Positions 1 through 6,898 of a stretch of DNA of 9,376 nucleotides are shown piece by piece. The notes beneath the pieces were generated by a model. It did not search any database and was not told where the DNA came from. It saw only the letters and a program-made list of their open reading frames with translations. Made by a program: the position numbers and the translations under genes. The DNA is from Armatimonadota bacterium (GTDB taxonomy: Bacteria > Vulcanimicrobiota > JACPDS01). The DNA lies in the NCBI GenBank assembly GCA_016183885.1, contig JACPDS010000135.1:1-9376 (forward strand), given 5' to 3'. Each line of letters starts with the position of its first letter. Position 1 is the first letter of the stretch.

Positions 1-120
1 TTTAATTTATATTTTAATATTTTTATGAAAATATTTTTTAGAATTTTATATAATTTATATAAAAATAATCATCAATTGCCGGTTTATAGAAAATTATTTA
101 TAATTGAAATAATAAATTAA
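1..120 (+). CDS. C-terminal tail of an upstream gene (partial, product unknown)
   Basis: The first frame is open from base 1 through 39 codons to a TAA at 118-120. The DNA here is extremely AT-rich, so stop codons should be frequent by chance; a random open frame of this length would be uncommon, though not impossible. The frame ends 10 nt before the next gene's ATG, matching the tight packing of the following genes. The readable peptide is rich in Ile, Phe, Tyr, Asn and Lys and ends in a basic, hydrophobic stretch (for example LPVYRKLFII). This resembles the tail of a membrane-associated or glycosyltransferase protein but is too short to assign. An internal ATG at 25 could also start a 31-residue peptide, which I consider less likely. 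No function is proposed. Confidence 0.4.
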   Translation, partial: FNLYFNIFMKIFFRILYNLYKNNHQLPVYRKLFIIEIIN

Positions 121-130
121 TAATATTAAT

Positions 131-2404
131 ATGTCAGAAAATAAATTATCTATTATTATCGTAAATTATAATACTCAAAATGAATTAAAGAATTGTTTAA
201 AGTCAATTTATCAAAGCAAGTTAAATATTTCTTTTGAGATTATTGTAGTTGATAATAATTCTAAAGATAAAAGCGTAGAAATTGTTAAAAATAATTTTCC
301 TAAAGTTAAATTAATTGAAAATGATAGAAATGTCGGCTTTGCAAAAGCTAATAATAAAGCTATAAAGATCAGCGATTCTTCCTATATTCTCCTGCTTAAT
401 CCCGATATTTTAGTTAAAAGCCAGACTTTAAGCAAAATGTTGGAATTTATGGAAGAAAATTCTAAAGTGGGTATTTTAGGCTGTAGATTAGTTAATCATA
501 AAAATGAACTTTTACCTTCCTGCGAAAATTTTCCCGATATTTTAAGCGAGTTTATTCAAAATATTTATTTGGATAAAATTATCCGCAATCATTTTTTACT
601 TAAAAATATAACTTTAAGCAAGTGGAGGCATAATGAAGGGAGATCTGTAGATTGGATTACCGGAGCTTGTTTTATGCTTCGAAAATCAATGCTCGATGAA
701 ATTGGGCTTTTAGATGAAAATTATTTTTTATATTATGAAGTGGAAGCAATTCATTATCAGGGAAGAAGCACTAAGGCAAATTTAGATAAAACTATTTCCA
801 TATCTTATTGGTCTAAATTCTTTTTTTATAAAAAATATTATCCTTTTAAAACTTACAAATTTTTAAAATTAATTAATTCTTTGGGTTTAATTTTGCGAAT
901 TATCACCAGAACTTTATTTTTACCTTTAATTTTTTTCAAGTATAAAGAATATTTAATTTACCTTAAGGGATATTTCAACGCTCTTTTTATTGATTTGGAA
1001 AAAGAGGAAAAAAAATTAATTCCTATGAGCGGGGATGGGAGCGCGTATAGATTTACAAGTTTAGCTTTGGTTTTTACGGGGATAATTATTTATAGTATTT
1101 ATTTATCTTCGTTTTATTTTAAATATAATTTATTTTTAAAATATATTTTTCCTATTTTTTTATTTTTAGTATTTTTTAATATATTTAAATCTGAAATTTT
1201 TGGAACCTTGCAGAAAATGTTTTTATATATGATTTTTGGGATAATTACTTTTGCCGGCATTGTATCGCATAAAGTTTCCAAGATGTTTAATAAAAATAAA
1301 ATTTATAATAAAATTTTAGTGGCTCAATTGGGGCATATAGGAGATTTAATTTTAACCATACCTTTTTTAAGAGCTATTCGAGATGAATTTCCCGAAAAAA
1401 AAATCACTTTAATATTGGGGTCGTGGAATAAAAGCGTGTTAGATTTAATTCCTTATGCGGATGAATTCTTATTTTATAATAATCCTTTTTTAAATAAAAA
1501 CCCTCAGGAAGAATCCACCTTTAATATGATTATTAATATTTATAAAATTATAAAACAAATTCGCTTTAACTTTTATGATTTAGCTTTTGATTTAAGAGGG
1601 CATATTAATTCGCTCTGGTTAATTTATGCCTCTAAAACAAAAGAAACCTTTGGCTTTAATTATCAGGGTCATGGTTTATTTTTAGATAAAAAAATGGATT
1701 TTAATATGAAAGAATATGAAGCCCAGAGGTTATATTCTCTTTTAAAATTAATCAATATAAATGGTTCAATAAAAGATTTTCAATTCCATATAAAGACGGA
1801 AACGGAAAAAAAAGTTTTAAAAATTATAGAAGAATCGGGAGTAGGCGCCGATAGAGATATTGTGGGAATTTTTTCCGGAGCGCCTTGGTTTTATAAACGT
1901 TGGATGGGAGATTATTTTGTTGAGTTGATAAAACATATAATTAGAAATTATAAGGTTAATGTATTTCTTTTTGGGAGTAAAGACGAGGTTAAATTAAATT
2001 CTTATATAGAAAAATTTGTTTTTTCGGATTTGATATATAATTTTGCGGGAAAAACAACTTTGGAAGAATTATCGGTATTTATTAAAAAATGTAATATTTT
2101 TATAAGCAATGATACCGGTCCTATGCATATGGCAATTGCTCAGAATATTCCCGCAATGGCTTTTTTTGGGCCTACTAGTTCAAAAAGATGGTTTGTTGCC
2201 CCGGGTGAAAAATATTTTCTCTTAAAAAAAGAGGTTGCTTGCAGTCCTTGCAAACAACTTAACCATAGCTTTATACCGGATCAATGTATTCATCCTGAAA
2301 TAAGTTGTATAGAAAAAATAAATTTAAAAGAGGCTGTGAATATTTTTGATTATGCCGCTAAAAAATATATTAATAACGGGAAAGATTGCGTAAATTTGAA
2401 ATGA
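131..2404 (+). CDS. Fused glycosyltransferase: GT2 domain, membrane linker, GT9 heptosyltransferase-type domain
   Basis: This 757-residue protein has two glycosyltransferase domains. Residues 5-215 are GT2-like (GT-A fold): SIIIVNYN at the N-terminus, DNNS at 41-44, NVGFAKANN near 67-75 and the metal/nucleotide-binding LLLNPD at 87-92. Residues 310-330, 338-352 and 363-380 are strongly hydrophobic and read as three membrane helices. Residues 393-745 are a GT9 domain (GT-B fold, ADP-heptose:LPS heptosyltransferase family): QLGHIGDLIL with the probable catalytic Asp405, a GAPWFYKRW segment near 583-591, SNDTGPMH at 659-666, FFGPTS near 678-683 and a cysteine-rich tail (C704, C707, C719, C726). 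The GT2 part is damaged: after FLYYE (199-203) the sequence jumps to VEAIHYQGRS, omitting about 20 residues that carry the family's ED and DxxxR motifs, so its activity is doubtful while GT9 looks intact. The start fits the family N-terminus, but no Shine-Dalgarno is visible. The stop overlaps the next ATG (ATGA). The donor sugar of either domain is unknown. Confidence 0.9.
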   Translation: MSENKLSIIIVNYNTQNELKNCLKSIYQSKLNISFEIIVVDNNSKDKSVEIVKNNFPKVKLIENDRNVGFAKANNKAIKISDSSYILLLNPDILVKSQTLSKMLEFMEENSKVGILGCRLVNHKNELLPSCENFPDILSEFIQNIYLDKIIRNHFLLKNITLSKWRHNEGRSVDWITGACFMLRKSMLDEIGLLDENYFLYYEVEAIHYQGRSTKANLDKTISISYWSKFFFYKKYYPFKTYKFLKLINSLGLILRIITRTLFLPLIFFKYKEYLIYLKGYFNALFIDLEKEEKKLIPMSGDGSAYRFTSLALVFTGIIIYSIYLSSFYFKYNLFLKYIFPIFLFLVFFNIFKSEIFGTLQKMFLYMIFGIITFAGIVSHKVSKMFNKNKIYNKILVAQLGHIGDLILTIPFLRAIRDEFPEKKITLILGSWNKSVLDLIPYADEFLFYNNPFLNKNPQEESTFNMIINIYKIIKQIRFNFYDLAFDLRGHINSLWLIYASKTKETFGFNYQGHGLFLDKKMDFNMKEYEAQRLYSLLKLININGSIKDFQFHIKTETEKKVLKIIEESGVGADRDIVGIFSGAPWFYKRWMGDYFVELIKHIIRNYKVNVFLFGSKDEVKLNSYIEKFVFSDLIYNFAGKTTLEELSVFIKKCNIFISNDTGPMHMAIAQNIPAMAFFGPTSSKRWFVAPGEKYFLLKKEVACSPCKQLNHSFIPDQCIHPEISCIEKINLKEAVNIFDYAAKKYINNGKDCVNLK

Positions 2405-3504
2405 AGATTGCCATTAATACTTTAGCTTTATTGGATACTATGGCTGGCGCGGAAAGATATACCCAAAATATTATTCAATCTATAGCTGAAATTGATCAAA
2501 AAAATGAATATTATTTAATTTTAAGCGAGATTAATCAAAAGATTTATGAATCCGATCAATTTAATTTTAAAAAGATTGTGCTTAAATTCCCCGCTCAAAA
2601 AAGAATTGAGCGTATTTTTTGCGAGCAAGTTAGAATTCCTTTAATTTTATCCTTTAAAAAAATTGATTTATTATTTTCTCCCTGTAATATCGCTCCATAT
2701 TTTTTACCCTGTCAGTCCGTAGTAATGATTTTTGACTTGCATTGGTTTCATTTTCCAGATTTTTTCCCGAAGATAAAATTATATTATTTAAAAAAGATGC
2801 TGGCTAATTCCGCTAAGCGGGCTCGTTATGTATTAACCTTGAGCCAGTCGTCTAAAAAAGATATAATTAATTTTTTAGGGATTCAAGAAGAAAAAATAAA
2901 AGTAACTTATTGCGCTCAATTTTCAGTCAATAATAAATTTAAAAATAATTCAACTTATTTAAATTTTCCTTATATTTTATTTGTGGGACAATTTCATAAA
3001 AGGAAAAATCTGCCCAATTTAATAAGAGCTTATAAATATTTAAAGAATAAATATCAAATTCCCCATAAACTGGTTTTAGTTGGAAGAGATGGCGACGGCA
3101 GTAAAGAATTAAAGCATGTTTTAAAAGAGGTAAATCTCGCTTCTGATATAATTTTAAAAGGTTATGTGGATGATCAAACATTAGCTGATTTTTATAAAAG
3201 AGCTTGTGTTTTTGTATATCCATCTTTATATGAAGGTTTTGGAATTCCTATTTTAGAGGCTATGCAGGCTAAAGTTCCAGTAGTCGCATCTTCAGCTTCA
3301 TCTATACCCGAAGTTGTAGGGGATGCCGGAATCTTAGTTAATCCTTATAATATTGAAGATTTAGCGGAAAGTATTTATAAGGTAATCAAAGATTTAAATT
3401 TAAAAGAATATTTAATTGAAAAAGGAACGCAGCAAATTAAAAAATTTAGCTGGAAAAATACCGCTAAAATTACTAAAGAAGTATTTGAAAAAGTAAAATG
3501 TTAA
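2401..3504 (+). CDS. GT4-family glycosyltransferase
   Basis: A 367-residue retaining glycosyltransferase of the GT-B fold, GT4 family, expected to move a sugar from a nucleotide donor onto a growing lipid-linked glycan at the cytoplasmic membrane. The N-terminus MKIAINTLALL with GAERY soon after is the usual acceptor-domain start. The C-terminal half holds the donor-site motifs: FVGQFHKRKN (about 194-203), LVLVGRDG (224-231), LKGYVDD (about 252-258) and the family EX7E motif in EGFGIPILE (E278 and E286), followed by PVVASS and PEVVGDAG. The length is normal. I chose the ATG at 2401 over an in-frame TTG at 2386 because it gives the family N-terminus and an ATGA overlap with the preceding stop, implying coupled translation. 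It overlaps the next gene by 7 nt. Donor and acceptor sugars cannot be read from sequence; mannosyl- or glucosyltransferase activity is possible. Confidence 0.92.
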   Translation: MKIAINTLALLDTMAGAERYTQNIIQSIAEIDQKNEYYLILSEINQKIYESDQFNFKKIVLKFPAQKRIERIFCEQVRIPLILSFKKIDLLFSPCNIAPYFLPCQSVVMIFDLHWFHFPDFFPKIKLYYLKKMLANSAKRARYVLTLSQSSKKDIINFLGIQEEKIKVTYCAQFSVNNKFKNNSTYLNFPYILFVGQFHKRKNLPNLIRAYKYLKNKYQIPHKLVLVGRDGDGSKELKHVLKEVNLASDIILKGYVDDQTLADFYKRACVFVYPSLYEGFGIPILEAMQAKVPVVASSASSIPEVVGDAGILVNPYNIEDLAESIYKVIKDLNLKEYLIEKGTQQIKKFSWKNTAKITKEVFEKVKC

Positions 3505-4562
3505 ATTATATTAATATTGCTTATTCAGTTTTAACTAAAGGCGAATTTGTAAATTATTATCCAATTCATCTTCAACTTGAACCTACTAATTTTTGTAATT
3601 TGCATTGTAAAATGTGTATTCGAAACGAAACTATTAATTCTTTTCAACATTTAGATTATGATAAATTTAAATTAATCTATACAAAAATTAAACCCAAAAA
3701 AATTACTTTTGCCGGCAGGGGAGAACCTACTTTAAATTCAGCATTGGATAAGATGCTTTTTTATGCGGGAGAATTTAAAACCAGCACCATGATATCTTCT
3801 AATTTAACTGTTATAGACAAATTAGCTGAAAATTTAGTTTTAGCCAGCTTAAAAGCTCTTAAAATTTCTATTGACGCGGCTACAGCTTTAACTTATAAAA
3901 AAGTTAGAGGAGGAGATTATTTTAATAAGATTTTAGATGGAATAGAATTAATTAATTTTTATAAAAAGAAATACAAATTTAATTTTCCGGAAATGCGTTT
4001 TGATTTTGTGATTTTAAAAGATAATTACCATGAAATTCCTGATTTAATAAATTTAGCCGCGAATTTAAAAATAAAAACTATTTATTTTAGAGCCTTGCAG
4101 TCAGAAGGTATTTCTGATGTTAGAAAAGATGATTTGGCAGGCGGTTTTAATTTTAAAGATTTTTATAAGATTTTATTAAAATCTTATAAATTAAGTAAAA
4201 ATAACAAAATTAACACTAATTTAACTTCATTGATTTCTGATTTTTCTAATTATCAAAGCATTTATTTAAATAAAAATGGAAATTTTAAAGAAATTTGCTT
4301 ATTACCCTGGCTCCAAATTTTTGTTTCTGTAGAAGGAGAAGTTGCGCCTTGCTGCGCTTTATATTCTAATACGGGGTTAACTTTAGGGAATATTTTTAAA
4401 GAAGAATTTAAAAATATTTGGAACGGAGAAAAATTTAGAACTTTAAGGAAGGATTTTAAAGAAGGTTTAAAATATCCTGTTTGTAAAGATTGCGTTCCTA
4501 GAACTTTAAGAGAAATATTGAAAATGGGAAAACTTCTGCCTTCTTTTATAAAAATAAAATGA
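3498..4562 (+). CDS. Radical SAM protein with C-terminal SPASM/Twitch-like cysteine set
   Basis: A 354-residue radical S-adenosylmethionine enzyme. The 4Fe-4S cluster motif CX3CX2C is at C33, C37 and C40 (FCNLHCKMC). The SAM-binding GGEP-type motif appears as GRGEP at 73-77, and ISSN and ISIDAA strands of the half-barrel follow at about 99-127. The C-terminal part has CLLPW (C267), VAPCC (C285, C286) and VCKDC (C329, C332), with a GN-x-WNGE segment between. This layout fits a shortened SPASM (Twitch-like) domain binding one auxiliary Fe-S cluster rather than two. Known relatives oxidise or rearrange peptides, aminosugars or other small molecules; the substrate here is unknown. It sits between a glycosyltransferase and a UDP-sugar decarboxylase and overlaps both (7 nt, and 4 nt as ATGA). 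A role in modifying a sugar, lipid carrier or glycan-linked group is therefore an inference from context only. The N-terminal extension before the cluster is short, which supports this start. Confidence 0.92.
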   Translation: MLNYINIAYSVLTKGEFVNYYPIHLQLEPTNFCNLHCKMCIRNETINSFQHLDYDKFKLIYTKIKPKKITFAGRGEPTLNSALDKMLFYAGEFKTSTMISSNLTVIDKLAENLVLASLKALKISIDAATALTYKKVRGGDYFNKILDGIELINFYKKKYKFNFPEMRFDFVILKDNYHEIPDLINLAANLKIKTIYFRALQSEGISDVRKDDLAGGFNFKDFYKILLKSYKLSKNNKINTNLTSLISDFSNYQSIYLNKNGNFKEICLLPWLQIFVSVEGEVAPCCALYSNTGLTLGNIFKEEFKNIWNGEKFRTLRKDFKEGLKYPVCKDCVPRTLREILKMGKLLPSFIKIK

Positions 4563-5485
4563 ATATTTTAATTGCGGGCGGCGCAGGATTTATTGGCAGT
4601 AATTTAGCGGAATATTTAATTAAAAAAAGGCATAAAGTAATTGTTTTAGACAATTTAATCACCGGCAGCCTGGAAAATTTAAGTAATTTTTCAAAAAAAA
4701 TAAAATTTATCAATCAAGATATAACTAAAAGTTTTAAAATTAAAGAAAATATTGATTTAATTCTGCATTTAGCCAGTCCAGCTTCGGTAAAGTGTTTTTA
4801 TAAATATCCGCTTGAAATAATTAAGGCTAATTCTTTTGGAACTTATAATTTATTAGAATTAGCTAGAAATAAATCATCTATTTTTTTATTTGCTTCTACT
4901 TCGGAAGTTTATGGCGATCCAAAAGAACATCCTCAAGGAGAAAATTATTTTGGGAATGTAAATCCCGCAGGCATTCGTTCTGTTTATGATGAAGCTAAAA
5001 GATTTGGCGAAACTTTAACATTAGCTTATTTTAGAAAATTTAATTTAAATGTTAAAATTATTCGAATTTTCAACACTTACGGTCCTAGAATGCAAAAAGA
5101 TGACGGCAGAGTAATTCCTACTTTTATTAATCAAGCTTTAAAAGGGGAGCCAATCACCATTTATGGGGATGGGACTCAAACACGCAGTTTTTGCTATATA
5201 AAAGATTTAATCGAAGGTATTTATAAGTTAATTTTTTGCGATTATCATTTACCGGTTAATCTGGGGAATTTTCAAGAATTAAGCATATTAAAATTAATTG
5301 AGATTATAAAGAAGATTACAAATAGTAAAAGCGGAATAATTTATAAAGATCTCCCAACGGATGATCCTAAAAGGAGAAGACCCGATCTTAAATTAGCTAA
5401 AAAAATTTTAAATTGGGAGCCGATAATCCCAATTGAAGAAGGTTTAAAAGAAACTATTAAATGGTTTAATAATAGGCGCTTATAA
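4559..5485 (+). CDS. uxs: UDP-glucuronate decarboxylase-type SDR (UDP-xylose synthase)
   Basis: A 308-residue extended short-chain dehydrogenase/reductase, most like UDP-glucuronate decarboxylase, which uses bound NAD+ to turn UDP-glucuronate into UDP-xylose. Visible motifs in order are the nucleotide-binding GGAGFIGSN (7-15), DNL after the second strand (31-33), HLASPAS (70-76), STSEVYGDP (113-121, with T114 and E116), the catalytic YDEAK (Y143, K147) preceded by GIRS, RIFNTYGPRM (169-178), DDGRVIPTF, GEPITIYGDGTQTRSF (197-211) and RRRPD (272-276). HLASPAS, YDEAK after RS, DDGRV and GDGTQTRSF favour decarboxylase over UDP-glucose 4-epimerase or dTDP-glucose dehydratase. The presence nearby of UDP-glucose dehydrogenase, which supplies UDP-glucuronate, supports this. 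The protein is soluble and of normal length, with no membrane extension. The ATG overlaps the preceding stop (ATGA). Related 4-epimerase activity on UDP-glucuronate cannot be fully excluded. Confidence 0.9.
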   Translation: MNILIAGGAGFIGSNLAEYLIKKRHKVIVLDNLITGSLENLSNFSKKIKFINQDITKSFKIKENIDLILHLASPASVKCFYKYPLEIIKANSFGTYNLLELARNKSSIFLFASTSEVYGDPKEHPQGENYFGNVNPAGIRSVYDEAKRFGETLTLAYFRKFNLNVKIIRIFNTYGPRMQKDDGRVIPTFINQALKGEPITIYGDGTQTRSFCYIKDLIEGIYKLIFCDYHLPVNLGNFQELSILKLIEIIKKITNSKSGIIYKDLPTDDPKRRRPDLKLAKKILNWEPIIPIEEGLKETIKWFNNRRL

Positions 5486-5521
5486 AACTTTGTTATTTTT
5501 TAAGGAAATAAGTGAAACGGC

Positions 5522-5549
5522 TTGCGAGTTTTATGATAAGCTATTTAAT
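5522..5549 (+). promoter_or_regulatory. Possible sigma-70 type promoter upstream of ugd
   Basis: TTGCGA (5522-5527) and TTTAAT (5544-5549), separated by 16 bp, match the -35 and -10 consensus at 4 and 5 of 6 positions. Transcription would start near 5556, just ahead of the Shine-Dalgarno sequence. It lies in the only intergenic gap above 30 bp between assigned genes (5486-5568), where a second transcription unit could begin. In such AT-rich DNA similar matches arise by chance, so confidence is low. I see no convincing terminator hairpin in the gap, so read-through from the upstream block is also plausible. Confidence 0.3.
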
Positions 5550-5557
5550 AAATTGAT

Positions 5558-5564
5558 GAGGTGA
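5558..5564 (+). promoter_or_regulatory. Strong Shine-Dalgarno that decides the TTG start of ugd
   Basis: GAGGTGA is a seven-base match to the anti-Shine-Dalgarno complement and ends 4 nt before the TTG at 5569. No in-frame ATG or GTG lies at a workable distance, and the GTG at 5561 is out of frame and stops after three codons. This makes TTG the start codon. It is much the clearest ribosome-binding site in the window; the first block relies on overlapping stop/start codons instead. Confidence 0.75.
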
Positions 5565-5568
5565 AAAA

Positions 5569-6873
5569 TTGAAAATTGCGGTTATTGGAAGCGGATATGT
5601 TGGACTTGTAACCGGCACATGTTTAGCCGATTTAGGCAATGATGTGATGTGCGTGGATAATGATCAAACAAAGATTGAAAAATTAAAACAAGGCATTATG
5701 CCTATTTATGAGCCCGATTTGGAAGAAAAGGTTCTTAGCAATAGACAGGAAAACCGTATATCTTTTTCTGATTCCGTTAAAGAAGCGGTAGATTTTGCGG
5801 AAATTATTTTTATCGCCGTTGGAACTCCTACTTTGGAAAATGGAGAGCCAGATCTTTCTTCTGTAGAGCATGTATCTAAAGAAATCGCTTTCCATATGAA
5901 AGATTACCGCTTAATTATAGAGAAAAGCACTGTTCCTGTGCGCACAGGAAACTGGATTAAACAAACTATTAAAGATAATTTAGCTCATGGAATAGAATTT
6001 GATGTGGCTTCTAATCCCGAGTTTTTAAGAGAAGGTTCCGCCCTGTCTGATTTTATGCATCCGGATCGGATTATTATTGGGACAGATAGTCCTAGAGCAG
6101 TTTCTATTCTGGTTAAACTTTATGAAACATTAAATGCGCCTATTTTAGTGACAGATATTGAAAGCGCTGAATTAATTAAACATTGTGCCAATGCTTTTTT
6201 AGCCATGAAAATTTCTTTTATTAACGCTGTGTCTCAAATTTGCGAAAAAACCAATGCCGATATTATGAAAGTGGCTAAAGGAATCGGATTAGACCGCCGC
6301 ATTGGCTTAGATTTTTTGCAGGCTGGAGTAGGATTCGGAGGATTTTGTTTTCCCAAAGATTTAGACGCTTTTATTAATTTAGCTTTTAAATTAGGATATG
6401 ATTTTAAATTATTAAAAGCTGTTAAAGAAATTAATCATGAGCAAAAAAGCAATTTTTGTTTTAAAGTGGAAAAATTACTTGGAAAAGATTTAAAAAATAA
6501 AGTTATAGGAATTTTAGGGCTTTCTTTTAAACCAAATACCGATGATTTAAGATTTTCTCCGGCTTTAGAAATTATTAAAATTTTACAGGATAAAGGAGCA
6601 AAAATAAAGGCTTATGATCCTAAGAGTATGTCTAAAGCTAAAGAAGTTTTAGATGAAGTTTGTTTCTGCAAAGATCCTTATGAAACAGCGCAAGACGCTG
6701 AGGCGCTTTTAATAATTACCGAATGGCTTATTTTTAAAAATTTAGATTTAATAAAATTAAAAAAAATTATGAAAAGAGCTTTAATTATCGATGGAAGGAA
6801 TATTTATGATCCTAAGAGATTAAAAAAAGTAGGTTTTGAATATTATGCGGTGGGAAGAGGAGAAAATATTTAA
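5569..6873 (+). CDS. ugd: UDP-glucose 6-dehydrogenase
   Basis: A 434-residue UDP-glucose/GDP-mannose dehydrogenase family enzyme, most likely oxidising UDP-glucose twice to UDP-glucuronate with two NAD+. The N-terminal Rossmann domain shows GSGYVG (7-12) and VDND (29-32), then YEPDLEE (47-53), VGTPT (84-88) and KSTVPVRTG (119-127). The central domain has SNPEFLREG (148-156, with E151 and E155), ELIKHCANAF with K204 and N208, and the catalytic cysteine C260 in GFGGFCFPKD with D264. The C-terminal UDP-binding domain has LSFKPNTDDLRFSP (318-331), ITEW and IIDGRN. Length is normal. The product should feed the decarboxylase encoded just upstream. One oddity is Phe259 directly before the catalytic Cys, where the family usually has Ser; another is RFSP where REAP is common. 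The start is a TTG with a strong ribosome-binding site. UDP-GlcNAc or GDP-mannose dehydrogenase activity is less likely given the neighbours. Confidence 0.95.
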   Translation: MKIAVIGSGYVGLVTGTCLADLGNDVMCVDNDQTKIEKLKQGIMPIYEPDLEEKVLSNRQENRISFSDSVKEAVDFAEIIFIAVGTPTLENGEPDLSSVEHVSKEIAFHMKDYRLIIEKSTVPVRTGNWIKQTIKDNLAHGIEFDVASNPEFLREGSALSDFMHPDRIIIGTDSPRAVSILVKLYETLNAPILVTDIESAELIKHCANAFLAMKISFINAVSQICEKTNADIMKVAKGIGLDRRIGLDFLQAGVGFGGFCFPKDLDAFINLAFKLGYDFKLLKAVKEINHEQKSNFCFKVEKLLGKDLKNKVIGILGLSFKPNTDDLRFSPALEIIKILQDKGAKIKAYDPKSMSKAKEVLDEVCFCKDPYETAQDAEALLIITEWLIFKNLDLIKLKKIMKRALIIDGRNIYDPKRLKKVGFEYYAVGRGENI

Positions 6874-6898
6874 AAATTTTAAGGATATTATTGTAATT

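Noticed and set aside
1010..1320. Idea that the GT2-GT9 fusion is a frameshift joining two genes
   Set aside because: A single frame runs cleanly from GT2 through coherent hydrophobic helices into the GT9 domain, with no sign of a frame change or a leftover start with ribosome-binding site at the GT9 boundary. A lost stop codon cannot be excluded, but a frameshift is not needed.
2386..2400. Upstream TTG start for the GT4 gene
   Set aside because: It would add five residues not typical of the family. The ATG at 2401 gives the standard MKIAINTL start and a classic ATGA overlap.
2939..3223. Minus-strand open frame of 94 codons
   Set aside because: It lies fully inside the GT4 gene, opposite its conserved donor-binding motifs, and its translation has no recognisable features. 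It is a shadow of the real gene.
5486..5521. Possible terminator after the decarboxylase gene
   Set aside because: There is a T-rich run but no stable hairpin in front of it; T-runs are common in DNA this AT-rich.
5683..5895. Minus-strand open frame of 70 codons
   Set aside because: It is antisense to the well-conserved N-terminal domain of UDP-glucose dehydrogenase and has no motif or ribosome-binding site of its own.
6836..6898. Upstream TTG start for the stand-alone GT2 gene
   Set aside because: The extra 21 residues are unlike GT2 N-termini and would overlap ugd by 38 nt, while the ATG at 6899 gives the expected family start.
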